Shown: positions 1 through 11,883 of the stretch, piece by piece | Numbering within the stretch: position 1 is the stretch's first letter | How the letters are laid out: each line of letters opens with the position of its first letter | NCBI GenBank assembly: GCA_963169105.1 | Contig: OY720638.1 | Coordinates: 8,914,749 to 8,978,748 of the forward strand | Direction: 5' to 3' | DNA: 64,000 bases | DNA from: Ceriagrion tenellum | Lineage: Eukaryota > Arthropoda > Insecta > Odonata > Coenagrionidae | Translations under genes and position numbers: made by a program | The notes under the pieces: model-generated | What the model saw: only the letters and a program-made list of their open reading frames with translations | Told to the model about the DNA's origin: nothing | The model's database searches: none

Positions 1-1521
1 GTCGATATTGGTTTTGTAATTCCTAAAATTCTTAATGACAATAATGAACTTGCTGTTGCCCAATCACCAAGACTAAGGCCATCTTTAGGATTTCGATGTT
101 TTGCCAGAATAAGGATGAAATATTTGAGATGAAATTGATTAAGTTACAAGAAGACGATATGTATAAAATTGATAGAGCTGCAGGAAAATCCTAAGCACCC
201 CAAATATACATCTATTTGGTTCTCTATTGATACACTGTTTACATGAATATTGTCCAAAAATATGCCTCCATTTTGTCATTCAATATGAATCGAATATAAA
301 TAATTTCTAAGTTGATGAAATTGCTTTCATTTCTCAAATAATAGCTCAACATTTGCACGTTTATCCATTAAATTCATTTACTCACTTAATATATTTTTCA
401 AAGAAACAAATATTCTTTTTTTCACTTATTGAAACCTCAACCAAGATGGAGCATCTCTAGTATTTTTTAATTTCGTATAAGTCTGCCGCTTAAATTGGGA
501 TGGGATTGATTGTCATGTGCCGTCAGAGGGATAAAATCTTCCAAAACTTGCGGCAGTTAGTTGAAACAAAGTGTCTTTTTAACCATGGCATATTTCATCG
601 AATGGTTAAATGTCATATCCATGACGTAGTACTCTCTCGCTAAGTGAAAGATCGATAATGTGTCGGTGTGCGATGTATGATGTTTCATAATTTAGCATTG
701 ATTAAATTGGACCCCCTCTACCTAGTGTGTTTTTTTGGATTTATTTGCCTCATTATCATTAGCAGAGATTGTTCCATTATTTGAATAAAACTCAATTTAT
801 TGTTGGAGTGTGAGCTCTTTGAAATTGTGGCCATGATAAAAAGACGCCATAAAAATCTAACGGAAGATATGATATATGCTGCAAGAAATAGATTTGTGAA
901 AGTGAAGTGTCTACCAAGTTATTTTCAATTTCACTTGATAATTCGCTGGTCATTCTTGAATATAGTCTTGTAGTTGGATTAGTATGTGAATGCTTTGGGG
1001 TAAGGGATTTTAGGAGGATAGTCGTTGAGTATCAATAAATGACCTAATCAATTGATGTCGGAAATTAGACTTCATATAATGTCCTAGATAATTTAAATGG
1101 ACTCTATCGAGCGTAAGATTTGGACATTGACATTGTAAGAGAAACGTCAAGCTTTAACTGTATTTAGACAATGAAAAATATCAGGAAGAATGTAGGGAAA
1201 TCGCATCTTTTTGAGAAAAAAGTTTGCTCTTTTCAATAAGTAAAGCTCCATTGGTTTTCCATTGGTCATTTTCAATAGCTATTGTCTTTATTCAGATGAA
1301 TGTCATTGATCTTAATATGCGCAGAATACTTTATTTTGGAAAAATGCCGTTTTTAGAGTGGAATACGATGTGATAAGAACAGAAAGCGAATATAATGATC
1401 TTCGAATACATATTCTTCATTGACTGTTACTGGTGAGAACTTCGTAAATTATGCTCGCCAGTTTGATCAATATAGGTACAGCAACACTCTGATATATCAT
1501 ATTTCTCTGCTTTTCACTTTT
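1..1521. other. AT-rich stretch, no supported gene
   Basis: No open frame of convincing length or recognisable composition is seen on either strand, and no repeat shared with the rest of the window. The right edge is the target site of the LINE insertion that follows. Confidence 0.5.
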
Positions 1522-1533
1522 GCAAAGAAGATT

Positions 1534-4500
1534 CTTCTTCTCTTCTTCGGTTATCAACCCATGGGTTGGTTGGCAATAGCACGCCATTCCGCTCTTTGCT
1601 CAGCTTTCCTCTTCATTTCACCATATGAGACGCATCCAGAGTCATTAATGATCTGCTTCATATAGCTTAATCTAGGACGTCCTCTACGATTTTTCCCCTC
1701 AATACAACCTTCAGCTATTAATTTTATAAAATAATTGCATCGTAGAATGTGACCTATTAGTTTAAGTCTCCTTGTCTGTATCTGTCTTCAGAGACTTCTA
1801 TTTTCTTTTACTCTTCTCAGCACTTCCTCATTGGTGATTCTGTCTCGCCAGCTGATTTTCTGCATCCTTCGATAGCACCACATTTCTAGGGCCTCTAATC
1901 TGCTCTTTTCATGTTTCCCTATAGTCCAGCTTTCACACCCGTAAAGGGCCACACTCAAAACATAAGCTTTCATAACCCTCTTTCTTACTTCCAAACTAAC
2001 ATTTTTACAAGTCAGTAGAGTCTTTTTATCATTGAAAGCTATTTTTGCTAGTTGTATTCTATTCACAATTTCTCGTTTACTCCTTCCATCTTCTGTTATC
2101 TTGCTTCCCAAGTAGCTGTATTCTGTAACTTGTCCTAGTTCTTCATCATTTATTCTTATCCTTATAGGTTCACAGCAGTCTTGAGCACCGCATACCATCA
2201 CTTTAGTCTTTTGCTTGTTTATCCTCATTCCATATTGGTCTCTAAGAATTCTTTCCATCTCGTTAAGTATAGTTTTTAAATCTTCTTTCTTTTCTGTAAC
2301 TATGGCAATATCATCAGCATATCGTAACATATCTATTTTCTTCCCATTAACTTTGATTCCTATATCAACATTTTCCCTTACTTTATCGATTGCTTCTTGA
2401 ATGTATGCATTGAAAATTAATGGGTGATAGAGGACAGCCTTGTCTAACTCCTCTCCTTATTATAGCTGTATCTTCTTTATTCTTATTTCTAATTAAGGCT
2501 GTTTCATTTTGATATGTTTTAAATATTATTCTTCTATCGTTGTATTTAAGTCCAACTTTTTCCAAAATCCTAAACATTTTTGGCCATACAACATTATCAA
2601 ATGCTTTCTCAAGATCAACGAATGCAACATAAGTTTGTTTATTTTTAGATATTTGTTTTTCAATGAGAAGTCTTAAAGAGAGTATTGCCTCTCTAGTCCC
2701 CACTCCTCTTCTAAACCCAAATTGGTCCTCACTCAAAGTGTTTTCCAGCTTTCGTTCAACTCGTTTAAGGATTATCCTTATAAGTATTTTTGAGGCGTGT
2801 GATAATAGACTGAGTGTGCGATATTGCTCACATTTCGTAGCAGATGATTTCTTTGGTATAGGTATCATAACACATTTTTGAAAGTCTTCAGGAACTTCAC
2901 CCGCCTTGTATATTTTTCTTATAAGTTGTAGTAAAGAAGCTTTCAATTTGTCACCAGCTTTTTTAATCAGCTCAGAGGGAATGTCATCACAGCCTACTGC
3001 TTTCCTATCTGGCAAATCTTGCAATGCTTTCTCAAATTCTTCCTGTAAAATATCTTCTCCTAGTTCTTCCTCTTCTATTTCTTCACTTGATTTCATTACA
3101 TTATCTAATAGTGGTCCTCCTTGGTAAAGCTCTTCAATATATTCTTTCCATCTCTTAAGTGCATCGTCACCAAAAAGCATTTTGCCTTCTCTGTTCTCTA
3201 TCGTATCGAAAGATTTTTTGTTTTGTTTGTTGAAAATCTGTTTTGCTGTTTTAAAGGCTATGTCGGTTTTCCCTTTGTTCATATTTTCTTCTACTTCTTT
3301 ACATATGTCAGTGAGGTAATTTTCTTTGGCCTTCCTAGATTCTCTGTTGATTTGATTCCTGAGTTTTCTGTATTTGGTTCTACTCTGCTCGTCAGTGGCA
3401 TTCTTGTAAATTCTTCTCTCCACGATGAGAAAAACTATTTCGGGCGTTATCCATTCTTTTCTGTTTGCAGGTATAACTTTACCGACAGATTCTTCAGCTG
3501 CTTTATGTATGCCATTTTTAATCTGAATCCATTCTTCATTTGCGCCTCCATGAATAATATTTGATGCTATGTCATCGGTTCTCCGTGCATAAGCTATCAT
3601 TGTTTCGACAGTTTTTTGATTGTCTCTATTCCATGTCTTATTAAGTTTTTTCTTTAATCGTTTGAACCTAAGTAGACACTTCATCATGACTAAATTGTGA
3701 TCACTGTCAATATCTGCTGATGGGTAGCTTCGGCAGTCCATGATTTGGTTCCTAAATGGTGACTTAACTAGGATGTAGTCAATCTGTTGTCTCCTGATGT
3801 CTCCTGGAGCTCTCCAAGTGTATCTTCTTCTTTTATGATGGCTGAATAATGTGTTTTCCACGACTAAATTGTGTTTCGCACAAAATTCAATTAGCCTGCG
3901 GCCTCTTTCATTCTTACATCCTAGTCCAAACTTTCCTACAATTCCATCAACTTGTTCTTCTCCTACGCTTGGATTCCAGTCTCCTATTATTATTAAGTTC
4001 TCGTCACCTTTTACATACCTTATTACATTATTTATATCTTCATATATAATTTCTATCGCTTCATCTTCTTCTGCGGATGTTGGCATGTAGACTTGTACTA
4101 TTACAGTATCCTTTGGTTTGGTTTCAAGTTTGACTAGTACGATCCTAGAGTTATATTGCACATACCCTTTTACAAGATTTCCAAGTTTCTTGTTTAAAAT
4201 TATTCCGACATCTCCGATTCCAGGAGTACCCTGATTAGTGCCCGTATAAATGATCCGGTACTGTCCTGACCAGAAATCTCCTGGTTCTGGCCATCGCATT
4301 TCAGATATTCCAAGAGCGTCAATTTCTAATCTGTCCATTTCTAATTTTAGGTTTTCTAGTTTTCCACATCGTAAGAGTGTTCTTACATTCCATGTTGCTA
4401 CTTTAAGTTGCTTCTTTGGCCTTGCCTGATCTTTTGCAGTCCCCACCCGGAGATCCGATTGGGGGACTATTCCTCTGAATGTTTTACAAAAGATGCTGAC

Positions 4501-4853
4501 ATGGTGTGCTATTGATTCTTGGGATATCACAGTTGATTTTTAATGGAGTGGTTTCCCGTTGCCTTCTCCATTCTTATGCCGTTGACTGTAAGGTTCTTCC
4601 GCCTTCAGGAGCAATTTCACACTCCTAGGACAAAAGAGTGCCCTAATCTCTATCCGCTCATCCGCTCTCTTGCGAGACCGTTGGCACTTGATAGAGGGGG
4701 TTTCCTTATTCCGGGAAACACTCGGTCGCCAGAGCCTCGTCTGTGAGTAACAGGGTGCACCGTGCAGCTGGCATTAGCTGCAACTCGTGAAGGTGAGGTT
4801 GACATTTGTACAGGATAGGCTGTTTGAGACGCTTCACTGCACCATACCACCCC
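1534..4853 (-). mobile_element. Full-length RTE-type non-LTR retrotransposon with 12-bp target-site duplication
   Basis: The identical 12-mer GCAAAGAAGATT lies at 1522-1533 and 4854-4865, immediately outside the element, which marks it as an insertion with a target-site duplication. On the minus strand the order is a ~320-bp 5' leader (4853 to ~4531), one long open frame for endonuclease plus reverse transcriptase (4530 to 1554), and a very short 3' end of GAAGAA-type repeats. RTE-clade LINEs characteristically have a single main ORF and a short simple-repeat 3' terminus, and the domain signatures agree. Copying would occur by target-primed reverse transcription. The insertion boundary is directly seen; assignment to RTE rather than a neighbouring clade is inference from protein motifs. 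Confidence 0.88.
1554..4530 (-). pseudogene. Endonuclease-reverse transcriptase of RTE-type LINE, two frame breaks
   Basis: The first block (4530-2383, 715 codons) carries an AP-type endonuclease: WNVRT (residues 47-51), SEMRW (76-80), GDWN (183-186, usual family form GDFN), TWRAPG (238-243), QIDYIL (249-254) and SDHN (276-279). The reverse transcriptase follows, with an AFVDLEKAFD motif near residue 636 and RQGCPLSP near 696. A one-base shift near 2440 then breaks the frame; the next block (about 2380-1788) resumes with the catalytic MLRYADD motif and the YSYLGS and YGCESWT motifs of the RTE thumb/C-terminal region. A further shift near 1790 separates the last ~75 codons (RRGRPR, MKRKAEQRA), ending at TGA 1554-1556. 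All catalytic motifs survive, so this is a recently inactivated copy. Similar proteins are commonly mis-annotated as craniofacial development protein 2-like. The chosen start is the first Met of the open block, not an experimentally known one. Confidence 0.88.
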
Positions 4854-4865
4854 GCAAAGAAGATT

Positions 4866-5961
4866 ATAGTTTTAATAAAACATTGCTAACAGGCAATTGA
4901 AGCCGGCGAAATAGTTTATATCCGCTAAAAACTTAGATTGATAAGGTATTAGGACTAAAATTATCAAATAAAGGCGTTTAGGGCACTTTATAACACTCGT
5001 GAGAAAGTATAAATCGATAGTGTATGCATTGAAAATTAAAATATTCTTTTTAATGGCTATTTAAACAAGTGCGATCATTAAAAACTAGACTCATTGCGTA
5101 TGATTTCATGAGATACAAGTGACACATATTCTGTACACATGACAACAGCGTTACATTCGACGGTCTGCTGTACGATCGCCCATGTAAAATCACTCGAAAC
5201 AGTTCACTTGAATGAAGTGAGCTCGATCGAAGTTGAACCGAACCCTAACGTTCGAACGTAAGACAAGTTATAAATCAACCCCCAGAGCTTAACCCGATAA
5301 AGATCCTGATTCGTTTCATAGCCTTGGAAAAACCAGACCTCGTCAGATATATCGTCGGGCTCGTCCCGGTTTTGGATGGTCCGAGTGCTGTTGCCCTGGA
5401 CTATGGGTGGCAGGCAGTTCGAGTATGGTTTGGCTGTCCACGCACGTTTAAGTTCAACTACTACCTGGAGTCGGGCGTGTGAGATGTTATCCCACCTGCA
5501 CTCCTCCTTTGTCACGGCATGAGACAGACATAGGCTTCATAACTCCTCTACATTTTTCTCTATCGGCCCAGGTTGATGGAATTGGCTCAAACTTCAAGGA
5601 ATTTCACCCTAAGAAAGCCAATCGTGGTCCACTCCGCTGGACTGATTTGTTGATTAGATTTTCTCTTGGGAGTGTGGATATCGGATTTTTGCGGAAAAAG
5701 GGAAATGTATAAACATGGGCAGAGCAGCCAGATTCCCTGGAATCCGCACATGCCAATGGACTCAAAGCTGGCCATGAAAGAAACGCTCCAAGTCTAATGA
5801 GAGAGGCTGGTGCGTCGACATGCCGGGATAATTTAATCTGCAAATTATCGTATTGACTTCACGAGGCTTGAAATCATATTGTTTTGATCAACGAGTTTTA
5901 ATCAGTATTTGAATAAATTTACTGGTCATATTGCGAGTATGTTGTATGCTGGACAGATTGA
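4866..5961. other. Intergenic; one unassigned 103-codon frame
   Basis: No transposon signature is recognised. A 103-codon minus-strand frame (5204-5515) has a mixed, protein-like composition (for example DDISDEVWFFQGY), but it matches no family I know and could be chance or a single exon. Nothing else is supported. Confidence 0.3.
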
Positions 5962-7051
5962 TTAACCCCTTAACTGGGGTAAGCGATAATAGTCGCAGGC
6001 CAGAATCGCTCCATAGGTGGGGAGCACGACTATAGTCGCGCACTGTGTACTTCTCTTATTCCGGACGGGGAATACATCTTTAGTCGCTCTATGTGATTCT
6101 TTTGATATTTACTGCACACTTAGAGGTTCTAGCCACACATTATCTTGTATCTGCATCTTTGTTGCGTCATTTTTATAAAAAATTTAAGTTTTGGCGTTCG
6201 ATGTCCCCTAAGCTTATTTTTCGAGCGTCTTACAATTCTTAAAACAATTTATACAGCATTTACGCTTGGCGTTCACGACTGGGTTTTATGTCCGCTCTGT
6301 TTTACAATCAGCATTTTAGTCTATGTGTCTGATAATTTTGATTCTAATTTAAATTAAATGCTCCAAACCTTGGATTAAATACTATTAGTACAAAAAAATA
6401 TCGTATTTTTCTCTTTTCCTTATCGACGGCACATTATTCAAAACGTAAAATGGTGGCGATTACTTAACTTCAATTTAGCTAAGTTATTTGTTACATTGTT
6501 ATGTTTGTCACCCTTTTGTTTCCTTGTTTATTTTGCATCCTTGTGTAACATTGAGCTACCGTGTACTTATGGATATCTCTCGAGAGAAAAGGAATTTTTC
6601 AGTTTTTTCTTCGTGATTGGTCTCATCGCCACGTAATTCAGTTATTTACAAACAATGAAGCAGCGAAAATACCCATATCACACTTTTTTATCGCTCAGGG
6701 TTTATTGTCTTGATATGTTTTGACTGCTTGTGATGCAACACCGAATACAGAAGGCATGATTGGAAATGAATTTGAAATTCACGAATTTGGCATTTTGGCC
6801 GAAGAAAAGCATCTAGGATCTCGTGACTCCGATTTTTATTAAAATTTTTCTTAGAATGCAAAATCGATTTTTGCCAGCACAGAGCATCGAAGAATTGAGT
6901 AATGACCCGACCACTCTTACTGCGCCACTATCTCTTGTTTTCTTTTGTGTTCCCTCTCCCTGGCACTCTCGGCTCCTTGTATTGTGCGGACAGGCGCCTC
7001 CCAAGGAGGTGTGAACTTGCCCATGTGTGCCGCAGGACCCACATGCTCGGG
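5962..7051. other. Intergenic; possible TTAA-bounded repeat edge at 5962
   Basis: At 5962 a TTAA is followed by CCCCTTAACTGGGG, a layout seen at termini of piggyBac-like elements, but no matching opposite end was found. The motif TAGTCGC recurs three times between 5990 and 6085. The remainder shows no supported feature. Confidence 0.25.
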
Positions 7052-8105
7052 CAGGGGTGGCCAAACCGTGGCGCATGCGTAAAAGGGGCGCACTGCATCC
7101 TTGCGCCTACTTATTTTTTTAAAATAGGTGTCATAACTGAATCCATCTTAATATTTTCAACACCAAAGTGATCTCAGTTCCATTCGTACAGCCGTTGGTA
7201 ATGTTCAAGTTCTCGGTGTCTGAAACTTAGAATGGAACTTGTGAGATGTTATTTTAGGCGGGTTGACAAACGTGAGAATATTTTCATCGGTGTTGCCATT
7301 GCGCGTTCCTGCTCAAAGGATCGCAAACACTGCGCACTAGCAACACATCATGTGTTTGAAGTCACGTGCGAATGAGCGGCGAGCGTTCGATATGATCAGT
7401 CAGTTCTGAGTGAGTCTTCGTGGCGTGGAGTTTGAAGCTGTGTTTTATTGAGTGTACCAGCGTGGTTTTTGTATTGAGAGAGATTGAAATACAGATCCCA
7501 GATTAAATATATATTACGTTTGTCAAAGAAGAGCGCCACTACTTTTCCTCGACGCGAACCTAGAATTCAAATTCCACATAATTGGTATTCTGTGTGATAC
7601 GACGTACGTACTTGTGATCTATTTGTTCTTTTTCACTTTTTTTAGTTTTATACTTACCTATGCTTAAGTTCCTGTTATCCATTACAAACCAAAATAAAAT
7701 GAGCAAAAGAAGCCAAGGAAGTGATTGTAAGCGCGAATTCAATGAACAGTGGGAAAATGAGTTACTTTTTATAGCAAGTTCATCAGGAAAACTGTTTTGC
7801 ATTGTTTGTGAAAGTACTATTTCACATAATAGAAAACATAATCTTAAGAGACACTATACAACACAGCATCAGACTAATATAGAAGAATAATGAAGCTTAT
7901 TCTTGGGTCTGAGTTACGAAAAGAATATGTAACTAAGAAAAAGGAAGAAATCAGAAAAAGACAAAATATATTTTTTAAAGTAAGTAGTGAAGACTTGGCG
8001 ATGATGGAAGCGTCATATGAAATTGCTTTAGCATTTGCGGAAAAAAAAACTTTTTCTGATGGAGAAGAAATTGTGATTTTCAAGATTTGGGATTCAATCG
8101 TTTAA
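7052..8105 (+). mobile_element. 5' end of a hAT-superfamily transposon with BED-type zinc finger coding remnant
   Basis: The sequence CAGGGGTGGCCAAACCG at 7052 is the typical hAT terminal inverted repeat, and a coding remnant starts at the ATG of 7699 (MSKRSQG). That frame holds a BED-like finger, CIVC followed by HYTTQH (C-x2-C, H-x4-H), about residues 33-60. It stops at 7890 and a +1-shifted frame continues to 8105 with a stretch containing ASYEIALAFAEKK and FSDGE, matching the start of the transposase core in GTF2IRD2/EPM2AIP1-like hAT proteins. The RNase-H catalytic domain and the 3' terminus are missing: at about 8106 the sequence switches to piggyBac. The upstream TSD partner cannot be verified because the 3' end is lost. 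Confidence 0.7.
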
Positions 8106-9009
8106 ATTATGCAACTCAAAAACAGGGCATGTGAGGAACATGCTAATGTACACAGGAAGGGACACTCAATTAGTTGAAAGAGTTGATGGCGTTGACGTGT
8201 CAGGCTTTACAAGGCCTTCGAGATTGGTCCTCTCTGTCACCCAGGATTTGTTAAAGCAAGGCTACACCATCAAAATAAATAATGACTTTAGCAGCCATGA
8301 GTTGTTTGACATTTAAAATACATTTGAGACCGATTCCATTTGAACTGTGAGGAAAAATAGCAAAATGTCCTGCAAAATGTTATGCAAAAAAAATAAAATA
8401 AGGAAAGTAGTACGGCCTAGCGTGGGAAACAAATGGCGGTGAAATGGCAGAAGAAAAAAGATGTGTGCATATTGAGTAGTATACGTGATGACACGATGGT
8501 AAATGTTCCAAGCCGAGGAGAAGTAACGAAAAAAAGCCTCAGGTTGATTATAATGATGCGATGGGAGGAGCAGATTTGTCCGATCAATGTATTGTCACTT
8601 ACAGCGCCGCCCGAAAAAGAATGAAAAAATACTACCAAAAGATCTTTAGGCACATGTAAGATGTTACAGTGTTTAACTCATTTACTATACATAAAAATCA
8701 AGGTGGAGGTTTATCGCAATTATAGTTTTGGATGAATCTCACAGAGGATCTATTTTTGAAAGACGGGAAGTCCAACGCTGATAAGGAAGTGCACATTAGG
8801 GAAAGAAAGTCAAAGCCTGGGAGACTCATTTGTCGACATTTTCCTGAGCATAACCCACCAACAGAGAAAAGAAAACAAGGCGTAAAAAGATGTGCCGTGT
8901 GCCATGCAAAAGGACAGAAAAGGTGACGGATTTCCTGTGTAAAATGTGCGATGCTCCTCTTTGTGCTGCGCCTTGTTTTCAGGTGAATCACACAAAAATG
9001 AACTTTTAA
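8106..9009 (+). pseudogene. C-terminal half of a piggyBac-family transposase, multiply frameshifted
   Basis: Successive frames reproduce the piggyBac transposase in order. First NSKTGHVRNMLMYTGRDTQL (about 8113-8172) and a block ending GYTIKINNDFSSHELF (about 8258-8310), corresponding to the second catalytic-Asp region. Then WQKKKDVCILS (about 8445), and DYNDAMGGADLSDQ (about 8546-8587), the family signature containing the last catalytic Asp, followed by ARKRMKKYYQKIFRHM. Finally a Cys-rich C-terminal finger (CAVCHAKG, then LCKMCDAPLCAAPCF) ends near 9009. At least four frame changes and in-frame stops make it non-functional. Piggybac transposases excise and insert at TTAA; the N-terminal half is absent here, replaced by the hAT fragment. 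Confidence 0.85.
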
Positions 9010-10030
9010 ACAAAAATTAAAATTGTTTAATTGTTATTGAAAGTCAACTAAATATTTTAACGCTTGTGTCCTTCTCTTCTCTCGTTAAAACTGTATGTTT
9101 TGTCAATGTATAAAATTGATTTTGATAGAGAAATATTTTGAAACAAAATTTGAACTTTAGTATATTGTGTAAAAATAGTGATATATTTTAAATGTTATCG
9201 TTGTTGAATATATTTCAATGCAAAATATGAGGCCTTTAAAAAGAGATGCAATTGCCAGAAAAAATTCAATGTTCATATGACTGTTCGTTGTTGTAATCAT
9301 CTTCATCTTCATTCAGCTAAACCAACAAATATTCGACATTGTCTATTCTGTTAAATTCAAATTACAACCATAGTTCTATCATTACAAGATCATTTGTTTA
9401 TGATAAACAAAATGTATGAAACAAAATCATCAAAATAAATAATGTACAAAATGTAGGAACAACAAAATAAGAAATGAATTAAAATATGCAAACATTTTGA
9501 TATTTTTCAGTATCATAATTTTTATATAGTTTAAACCTTTATAATTTAAAACTAATATGTGTATGAATACTGAAGGTATGGGAGGAATAAAACCAAAATT
9601 GTACTCTGTATTATCAAAAATATCTTCATATTCCATACATCTTATACCTATATAAGACCAAGCAAAATCTTCAGTAACATCATTTTTGTCCAAAATATAC
9701 ATCAAATTTGAAAAGAAATTTAACAAATGCAAGAAATTAATCTTTGCAATATACATTGGGAGGCACAAGAAACCATGTGATAAGTTTTTTATTGCGTGAA
9801 AATCGGTGGATTAGCTCCCGAACAGCTGAAAGATTAGGAAAAATCTGCCCCAACGAAGGATGGATCAATCCGAAAAAAATGAAATAGGTAGGAAAGCATC
9901 GCGCTTCCATAAAACTGCTACGAGCGAACAAAGAGTGTTTCACAGCATTCAGTGTGAATGGGTTGGGAGCCGCTGGAAACTCGAAGGCTGCACGCTAGGC
10001 TTAGTTTGCCCGAGAAACTCATATCCGGTG
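9010..10030. other. AT-rich intergenic DNA
   Basis: Very AT-rich, with no recognisable coding or repeat feature. A 112-codon minus-strand frame at 9430-9768 is Phe/Ile/Tyr-rich, as expected for chance translation of AT-rich DNA. Confidence 0.4.
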
Positions 10031-10260
10031 TGCTTCAGTATGACACAGAGAATATCTTTTGAGGCTGCAATTCATCTCTTGGTCCGACAGCAGCGATAAA
10101 ATAAGAGAGATATATTGCCAAACAGTTAGGTACAACAGTTTGTTCTTTCCATGGACAATTTGTAACCATAATAAAAACTAAGCTCCGTACAAAGCACTGC
10201 CAAAATAAACTACACCTTTTCGCATCCGAATCGCAACTTCACCTTCACACTTTTATACAG
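10031..10260 (+). mobile_element. Diverged 3' fragment of CR1-like LINE
   Basis: The run ACACAGAGAATAT, then GATAAAATAAGAGAGATA and a TAGGTACAA near 10128 parallel the terminal coding/3' UTR part of the better-preserved CR1-like copies at 21776-22566, 26648-27515 and 34976-35660. It is the oldest-looking of these copies, and both boundaries are approximate. Confidence 0.5.
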
Positions 10261-11320
10261 CTTTAGTTCGAACCCCCTCCGTCTCAATCCCACGCGATGG
10301 CTCGCATTGTAGTAAATATGAATGCAATGCATGCATGGAAAAGGCAGAAACGGGAGAGCTCTTGATTCGAGACCATTTACAGTGATTCCATCAAATTCAA
10401 TTCAAAAATGTTAATTTAGCTAAGCGGGTATTTACAATGGTTCGTAAAATATAATGATAATGATTTCAATATCTACAAATTTACATTGGCAACCCTGTTA
10501 TAGGTCCATGCGCCTCTTAAGGTGTCGAGTGAAACAATGTTTTGATATTTACAGAAATTATTTGAAGTACGTAACAGATTGGAATTTAAGAAAACGGGAA
10601 CTCCTTTCTTCCGGAGATCGCTGTTGGACTGGCATTCGCCCGAGGACGTGAGGGAAACCGGCAAAACCCCACGCAGACCGCCTTGTTAAAATATGATGCG
10701 AAGAAGTAATGTTATATCTCGTCTTGGTGGGGAGTGCTGGAGATTATCTTCGTACTGTACAGAAGTCCGGTGTAATGTCGTTGAATGGCGTTGTGTTGGC
10801 TGGTTCACATGTTGCGACCGGTCCTCCTGTGCTGCGTTGCACTGCTGTGGGATGAAATGGATGTGTGAATATTCAGGATTATAAAACACAAAGTGCAACA
10901 AGTAAAAGCAAAGGGATGTTTTATGTATAATGTTGGTTGGAAAATTTGGGAGCTCTTACATACGAATCTGGGTCGGGTCTTGGTGGCACGTTTCGATCGC
11001 GGACGACACGGTCAGAAAGCGGTCGCGCTCCTTGTGCAGCTCGTCTCGGGGCGAGAGACGCCGATGCTCTCCCTCCGATGAGGCCAGCCTCGGATGCTGC
11101 GAAGCCACGGGATAATATGTACTCCTCAGAGAGTGGGGAAACTTCACTTCTCCAAAGCGAGGCCACCGCCAGAGTCATATTGGTCGTGGTGTTAGTGTCG
11201 CCGCCGAATTCAAAACGGCACAAACACGACGAAGAGTCCGATAACTGCAACCGGGAGACGGGTGCGCGTAAAGAGGTCAGGGTAAAGGGTTACGTGGATC
11301 TACCGGAAAATGAAGGGAAA
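10261..11320. other. Intergenic; GC-rich block from about 10960
   Basis: 10261-10920 has no supported feature. From about 10960 the composition becomes GC-richer with overlapping open frames on both strands (for example plus-strand 10937-11329, 130 codons). No family is recognised. The GC-richer sequence resumes beyond the MITE at 11884-12340, so the MITE may have split one block. Confidence 0.3.
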
Positions 11321-11883
11321 TTAAGGTAATCCGAGTGAGATAGTTCCTTAGTCATAATAGAGACCATATTCGAATTACACGTTTTAATTTCACCAGCTGT
11401 AGGGCACATCAATTAAATATTGCATTGCTAATGGTGCAATAACATAGTTTTATATGAAAGAAATGGTAAGTAATTAAATGAAAATATCTAAATAAGTCTT
11501 TAACTTGGCTCTTTTTTTTCGCGCGGTGCGTTTGAAACTCCTTCAAAACGGAAAGTTTTTTTGTGATACCCAAGAACCTATTGCGGTGATAATATGATTA
11601 ATTTTCTAAAATAGTTGAGAAAACACACAAACTAAACGCTGTTAGTTTTTTACGACATCTTAGTTTTATAAATTCCTCATTTTTTAAATAATGTCTCTCT
11701 GGAGTGCTTGCACGTACCATTTCCCATGTAAAAGGGCTGGTATTATTTGGCAAATATCTCCGAAGGTAATTTGGTAAGGGGTTGAATCTTTGGTGTCGTT
11801 AGAAAGGTGATGTATTTGTCTTTAAATTGAGACCAAATTCATTGATTTTTAAGTGAAATGATATTTTTCTCGAACTACCTTAA
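11321..11883 (+). mobile_element. TTAA-flanked ~555-bp MITE, copy A
   Basis: Starts TTAAGGTAATCCGAG and ends CGAACTACCTTAA, so both ends are TTAA with complementary terminal inverted repeats (GGTAGTYCGAGCGA consensus). It carries no coding frame. The family is marked internally by CGCGCGGTGCGTTTGAAACT (about 11520-11540). Five other copies are in the window. TTAA duplication is the piggyBac hallmark, but the termini do not begin with the usual CCY, so superfamily is left open. Orientation is arbitrary: copies A-C are called plus, D-F minus. Confidence 0.82.

Noticed and set aside
5204..5515. 103-codon minus-strand frame as a host exon
   Set aside because: Composition is plausible but no family is recognised and no splice context could be established.
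10610..10690. Fragment resembling a common insect repeat (GGCATTCGCC, GGGAAACC motifs)
   Set aside because: Too short and too diverged to assign.
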